Positions 60,312-64,000 of a stretch of DNA of 64,000 bases are shown in pieces. The translations under genes and the position numbers were made by a program. The stretch lies in contig NZ_BNAL01000010.1 in NCBI RefSeq assembly GCF_014653275.1, forward strand, positions 1-64,000. The letters run 5' to 3'. Position 1 is the first letter of the stretch. The number at the start of each line of letters is the position of its first letter. This DNA is from Deinococcus piscis. Lineage in GTDB: Bacteria; Deinococcota; Deinococci; Deinococcales; Deinococcaceae. Below the pieces are notes generated by a model. It was not told the origin of the DNA, did no database searches, and saw nothing but the letters and a program-made list of their open reading frames with translations.

Positions 60312-61366
60312 TGACGGCTTCTTTTCCGGGCCATGACCCTGGCGGGATTGACCTGCGCTCCCGCCAGCCCACCCTAGACCGCAGCCGCCTGCTTGACACC
60401 CTGGTGCCCAGCGCCCGCTTTGCCCAGACGCGGTTTGAAACCTACCGGCCCAACCCGGAATTTCCCTCGCAGGAGGCGGCCCGCCAGAGCCTGCAACAGT
60501 TCCTGGAGCCGCAGCCCCCCAAAAAGACCGGCATCTGGCCTTTTCAGAAGGTGGTCAAGCCTGCCGGGCGCGGCCTGTATCTGGACGGCGGCTTTGGCGT
60601 GGGCAAAACCCACCTGCTCGCCAGCACCTACTACGCGGCGCGGGAACGCAACCCGGGCAGCCGGGTCGCCCTGATGAGCTTTCAGGACCTGATGTACCTG
60701 ATCGGCGCGCTGAAAATGCCGCAGGCCATAGAGGCGCTGCGCGGCTACGACCTGCTCCTGATTGACGAATTCGAGCTGGATGACCCCGGCAATACCCACA
60801 TGGCCAACACGCTGCTCGAAGCGCTGATTCCGGCGGGCGTGAATGTGGTCGCCACGTCCAACACGGCCCCTGGTGCCCTGGGCGAGGGCCGCTTTTCCAC
60901 CACCGACTTTCAGCGGCAAATCGAAGCGATTGCAGGACAGTTTCAGTCGCAGCGTGTGGACGGCCCGGACTACCGCCACCGGGGCACCGCACCGGAGCAG
61001 CCGCTCAGCGAGGCAGAATTCAGCCAGTGGCTGTCTCGCCAGCCGCGTGAATCCCTGAGCGTCATCACGGCGGATGAACTGGACGGTCACCTGACAGTGG
61101 TGCATCCCAGTCAGTTTGCGGCGCTGCTGGAAGGGGTACAGGCAGTGGCGGTCACGGGCCTGCACCCGCTCAGCGACCAGAATTCGGCGCTGCGCCTGGT
61201 CCACTTCATAGACAAGGTGTACGACATGGGCCTGCACGCGGCCTTTACCGGGACCTCGCTGGACACCCTGTTCGACGAGAGCTACCGCCACGGCGCCTTT
61301 GCCAAAAAATACAGCCGCTGCCTCTCGCGCCTCTCGGAGCTGCTGAGCGAGGCGCGCCAGGGCTGA
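60311..61366 (+). CDS. zapE: ZapE/AFG1-like ATPase
   Basis: This 351-residue AAA-type P-loop ATPase has Walker A DGGFGVGKTH at 92-101 and Walker B LLLIDEFEL. It also has the family segments RGLYLDGGFGVGKTHLLAS, NVVATSNTAPGALGEGRFSTTDF, and a late LRLVHFIDKVYDMGLHAAFTGTS. AFG1/ZapE proteins associate with division or membrane protein quality control. The overlap with the S4 gene implies coupling. Confidence 0.88.
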   Translation: MTASFPGHDPGGIDLRSRQPTLDRSRLLDTLVPSARFAQTRFETYRPNPEFPSQEAARQSLQQFLEPQPPKKTGIWPFQKVVKPAGRGLYLDGGFGVGKTHLLASTYYAARERNPGSRVALMSFQDLMYLIGALKMPQAIEALRGYDLLLIDEFELDDPGNTHMANTLLEALIPAGVNVVATSNTAPGALGEGRFSTTDFQRQIEAIAGQFQSQRVDGPDYRHRGTAPEQPLSEAEFSQWLSRQPRESLSVITADELDGHLTVVHPSQFAALLEGVQAVAVTGLHPLSDQNSALRLVHFIDKVYDMGLHAAFTGTSLDTLFDESYRHGAFAKKYSRCLSRLSELLSEARQG

Positions 61367-61395
61367 ACTCTGCACCGTACAGAAGAATCTTATAG

Positions 61396-61429
61396 AAGAG
61401 CGGCGACCCTGCCTGGGGCCACCGCTCTT
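61396..61429. terminator. Bidirectional terminator between zapE and the aminotransferase
   Basis: AAGAGCGG pairs with CCGCTCTT, with TTT following on the plus strand and TTCTATAAG on the minus strand. It lies between converging genes. Confidence 0.78.
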
Positions 61430-61445
61430 TGCTGCATCTGAGGTC

Positions 61446-62699
61446 TCAGAGCGCCGAGCGCAGGGTCGCTCCCAGCGCCGCAATCCCGGCCTCAATCTGG
61501 GCAGGGGCCGCGTTGCTGTAGCTCAGGCGCATGGTATTGGCCCCGCCCCCCTGGGCATAAAAGGGGCTCCCCGGCACATAGGCCACCCGGTTCTCCACAG
61601 CGCGGGGCAGCAGCGCTACGGTGTCCATGCCTTCGGGCAGCGTGACCCACAGGAACATGCCCCCTTCGGGCTCGGTGAACTGCACCCCCTGCGGGAAGTG
61701 CTCGCGCAGACCAGCCAGCATCAGGGCAGCCCGCTCACCGTAGGCCACGCGCACGCGCTCAATCTGGCGGGGCAGCACGTCCTGCACCAGTTCAGCCACG
61801 ATCATCTGGGTGAGGGTCGGGGTGTGCAGGTCAGCGCCCTGCTTGGCCTGTACCAGCTTGTCGGTGATGGGCGCGGCGGCCTGCACCCAGGCGTCGCGCA
61901 GACCCGGCACCAGGGTTTTGGAGAAGCTGGAGCAATAGATGATATGGCTGCGGTCAGGGTCGCCGCAGCGCTCCAGGCTCAGGCTGTACAGGCTGGGCAG
62001 CTCCTCGCCCACGAAGCGCAGCTTGCCGTAGGGGTCGTCTTCAATCACCAGGACGCCGTACTCACCGCTCAGCTCCACCAGTCGGCGGCGGCGCTCCAGG
62101 CTCAGGGTGCGCCCGGTAGGATTCTGGAAGTTGGGGATGGCATACAGCAGTTTGGGCACTTGCCCTTTGCGGCGCTGCGCTTTGAGCAACTCTTCCAGGG
62201 CGTCTACATCAATGCCGTACTCGTCGGTGGGCATTTCCAGATACTGCGGGCCGTAGGGCTGAAAGGATTGCAGGGCTCCCAAATAGGTCGGAGCTTCGAC
62301 CAGCACCAGGTCACCTTCATTGATCAGCACCTTGCCCAGCAGGTCCAGCGCCTGCTGACTGCCCGTCGTGATCTGTACATGCGCTGGGGTCAGTCCCGGC
62401 GTCTGGGCGGCGATCCACTCACGCAGCGGCAGGTGCCCCTCGGTGGTGCCATACTGCACGGCAGCCGGGCCGTAGCGCTCCAGAGCGGCATTGGCCGCCC
62501 GCTGGATGTCACCTAGAGGAAACAGTTCCGGGGCGGGCAGACCACCACCAAAGTTGATGATGTCAGGCTGCTGCGTCAGCTTGAGCAGTTCGCGGATGGT
62601 ACTGGCCTTCATCCGGCGGGCACGGTCACTAAGCAGGGCCGCAAAATCCAGAGCGGCAGGCTCCAGCGACTGCACGGCAGACGTCTGAGTTGTGGTCAT
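61446..62699 (-). CDS. lysN: Class I/II PLP aminotransferase, LysN-like
   Basis: This 417-residue fold-type I transaminase has the PLP lysine at about 261 in CSSFSKTLVPGLR. FGGGLPAPELFP, QITTGSQQALDL, IPNFQNPTGRTLSLERR and DDPYGKLRF are diagnostic of the 2-aminoadipate/LysN group. In Thermus this enzyme acts in lysine synthesis through 2-aminoadipate, and broad specificity is common. ATG 62699 is chosen with TAGCAT 7 nt upstream. Confidence 0.92.
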   Translation of the reverse strand: MTTTQTSAVQSLEPAALDFAALLSDRARRMKASTIRELLKLTQQPDIINFGGGLPAPELFPLGDIQRAANAALERYGPAAVQYGTTEGHLPLREWIAAQTPGLTPAHVQITTGSQQALDLLGKVLINEGDLVLVEAPTYLGALQSFQPYGPQYLEMPTDEYGIDVDALEELLKAQRRKGQVPKLLYAIPNFQNPTGRTLSLERRRRLVELSGEYGVLVIEDDPYGKLRFVGEELPSLYSLSLERCGDPDRSHIIYCSSFSKTLVPGLRDAWVQAAAPITDKLVQAKQGADLHTPTLTQMIVAELVQDVLPRQIERVRVAYGERAALMLAGLREHFPQGVQFTEPEGGMFLWVTLPEGMDTVALLPRAVENRVAYVPGSPFYAQGGGANTMRLSYSNAAPAQIEAGIAALGATLRSAL

Positions 62700-63081
62700 A
62701 AGGCCCATGCTAGCGCAGGAGACCGGCCTTCAGCGGGTCGGGCCAGGGGGCCAGCACCATGCGGGCGAGTGTGTGAACACGGTAAGAGCATTCGCGGCAT
62801 AATGAAGCTCTGGTGAACAGAATCTGCTTGCAAAATGTGTTTTCTGTAAATACTCCTGCTAAGCACAGTGATAGTTGGCGTCAAGCCGTGCTGCACTTCC
62901 CAGGATGCCTGGCCCCAACCGCCCGGCCTGGAGAGTGCCCACTGCCTTCTCAGAGCGTCCTTGCTGCTTTCCCCTCTGCAGCTGGGACACCCGCTTCTGA
63001 TACAGCCGCGCCGCACCTCTCCAACGCCCCCTCATCTATCCCCTACGCCCCTTTTCGTCCTCGCTCACTTCCGGTGATTTC
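62700..63081. other. Intergenic region, 382 bp
   Basis: It holds the aminotransferase promoter (TAGCAT on the minus strand) and TTGCAA at 62828-62833 followed 17 nt later by TACTCC, a possible plus-strand promoter for the PAS gene. A 90-codon open frame fills much of it but has low GC at third positions and a protein-unlike composition. Confidence 0.5.
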
Positions 63082-64000
63082 ATGACTGTTCCTGCTTCCA
63101 AGCTTCAGACTGGCCCGCTCTGGCCCCAGGTTATTCAGGACCTGCTGGGTCTGTACGCGCCGCAAGCCTCTTTTCTAGGCCAGCTGGGCGGCGACTACCT
63201 GCGCATTACGGCTCAGAGTATCGAGCCCCAGGCTCAGCAAGCGCTGGACCCTCCCGGCGAGTGGCTGGACCAGGGCGTGCTGGACTGGGTGAGCGTGGAC
63301 GGGCATCTGCTGGGTCTGCTGTGGTCGCCAGAAGGCGTAGGGCCAGAAGTCACCCAACTGTTTGACCGCTTGCTGGCCAACCAGCAGGGGGCGGCTTCCT
63401 GCGCGGACTTTGAGCTGCTGCTGACCCAGCTGCCTCAGCCCACCGCCTGGCTGGACATAGACCTGCGCGTGCTGGAGACCAGCCGCAGTTTCCTGGCTCT
63501 CTTTGGCCTGGAACGTGCCGCTGTGGTGGGGCAAAATATCCGCCAGCTGGACCTGCCGATTCAGGTGCGCTACCTCGAGGAAGCTGTGCAGGGCCGCCAA
63601 CCTGAGTGGCCCGAGTGGGAAACCACGGACCCCCGCGACCCAGACCGCTCGCTGTGGCTGCAGTCTACAGTGCAGCCTTTTTTTACTGGGCAGCAGTCGG
63701 GACTACTGTGGAGCTTGCAGGACATCACCGAAGAACGCGAAAAAGGCGAGTGGCTCCGCTCCTTGCTGGACGGCCTGGGCGTGCCTGCCGCCGTCATCAA
63801 CCTGGGCGGCGAAATCCAGCAGGCCAATCAGGCCCTGGGCGAGCTAAGCGGCCTGGAGGGCCTGACGGGCGAGTGCCTGCAAGACCTGGCCCTGTTCAGT
63901 GAAGCTGGCAAGCGCACCGTGCAGGGGCTAATCACGTTGGCCGCCGAAGGCGGCGCGGCGCTGGCCCATCCCGAACGACGCCGGGGCCAGCCGCTGACGC
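63082..64000 (+). CDS. PAS-domain sensor protein, 5' part
   Basis: The frame is open from ATG 63082 to the window end (306 complete codons), so the C-terminal output domain is not visible. A GAF-like or unassigned N-terminal region of about 100 residues includes LLSP-type strands such as VDGHLLGLLWSPEGVG. Then come two PAS-like segments, PTAWLDIDLRVLETSRSFLALFGLERAAVVGQNI with LLWSLQDITEEREKGE, and VPAAVINLGGEIQQANQALGELSG. No membrane segment in the visible part. The complete protein may be a histidine kinase or diguanylate cyclase; this cannot be decided. Confidence 0.85.
   Translation, partial: MTVPASKLQTGPLWPQVIQDLLGLYAPQASFLGQLGGDYLRITAQSIEPQAQQALDPPGEWLDQGVLDWVSVDGHLLGLLWSPEGVGPEVTQLFDRLLANQQGAASCADFELLLTQLPQPTAWLDIDLRVLETSRSFLALFGLERAAVVGQNIRQLDLPIQVRYLEEAVQGRQPEWPEWETTDPRDPDRSLWLQSTVQPFFTGQQSGLLWSLQDITEEREKGEWLRSLLDGLGVPAAVINLGGEIQQANQALGELSGLEGLTGECLQDLALFSEAGKRTVQGLITLAAEGGAALAHPERRRGQPLT

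Noticed and set aside
62813..63085. 90-codon open frame upstream of the PAS gene, overlapping its start by ATGA
   Set aside because: Third codon positions are not GC-rich as in true genes here, the composition is Pro/Ser-rich and protein-unlike, and the nearest -10-like CATAAT has an atypical 9-nt spacing.

Overview
The window reads as a chromosomal segment of a Deinococcus species or very close relative. The GC content is high. A complete V/A-type ATPase operon is present in the Thermus gene order G-I-K(L)-E-C-F-A-B-D. ComEC and ComEA competence genes, large DUF11-type envelope proteins and lineage-restricted hypothetical genes also fit. At least eighteen genes have a TANNNT -10 hexamer only 5-8 nt before the start codon and no Shine-Dalgarno, the layout of leaderless mRNAs that are abundant in Deinococcus. 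No rRNA, tRNA, CRISPR array, intact insertion sequence or prophage was seen.

Layout. 0.1-4.4 kb: yggS and yqgE (coupled by ATGA), Lon protease with an apparent HspR operator (HAIR) over its -10 box, and a small hypothetical. 4.5-8.9 kb: secreted hypothetical, mutY, an M28 peptidase lipoprotein and an exported cyclophilin. 8.9-11.6 kb: comEA-comEC. 11.7-15.3 kb: cytidine deaminase, a 57-residue membrane protein, a metallo-hydrolase, purD and two coupled unknown genes. 15.4-21.2 kb: secreted hypothetical, orphan histidine kinase coupled to a TrmJ-like methyltransferase, LysE exporter, WecG/TagA glycosyltransferase divergent from a GNAT, and YjbQ. 21.3-27.3 kb: tRNA-binding-fold protein, pta, ackA (acetate/acetyl-phosphate metabolism), tsaE and a TPR protein. 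27.5-32.5 kb: DEDDh exonuclease, ArgO-like exporter, KtrB and KtrA potassium uptake with two small ORFs between them, a DUF1345 membrane protein and a hypothetical.

32.6-41.4 kb is the nine-gene V-ATPase operon on the minus strand, with one recognisable promoter and one strong terminator. Two intercistronic hairpins flank the A-B pair. 41.5-43.3 kb holds DUF4126, pth and a hypothetical.

43.3-56.9 kb is a block of four very large exported proteins on the minus strand: 672, 945, 1582 and 1143 residues. Three are DUF11/Ig-like repeat proteins. The 1582-residue protein ends in a long beta-strand-rich, probable outer-membrane barrel region and is translationally coupled to the 945-residue protein. 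Two members carry an EF-hand-like loop at equivalent positions. This is the best candidate in the window for an incompletely described system, probably cell-surface assembly.

56.9-64 kb: carA, a GNAT, a small exported barrel-like protein, an S4 RNA-binding protein overlapping a ZapE-like ATPase, a LysN-type aminotransferase, and the 5' part of a PAS-domain gene cut by the window end.

Regulatory and repeat layer: several clear terminators, a family of GGTCTAAGGG inverted repeats in intergenic regions, a 24-nt repeat shared by two distant gaps, and a leaderless 19-codon ORF overlapping the ktrA start by ATGA.
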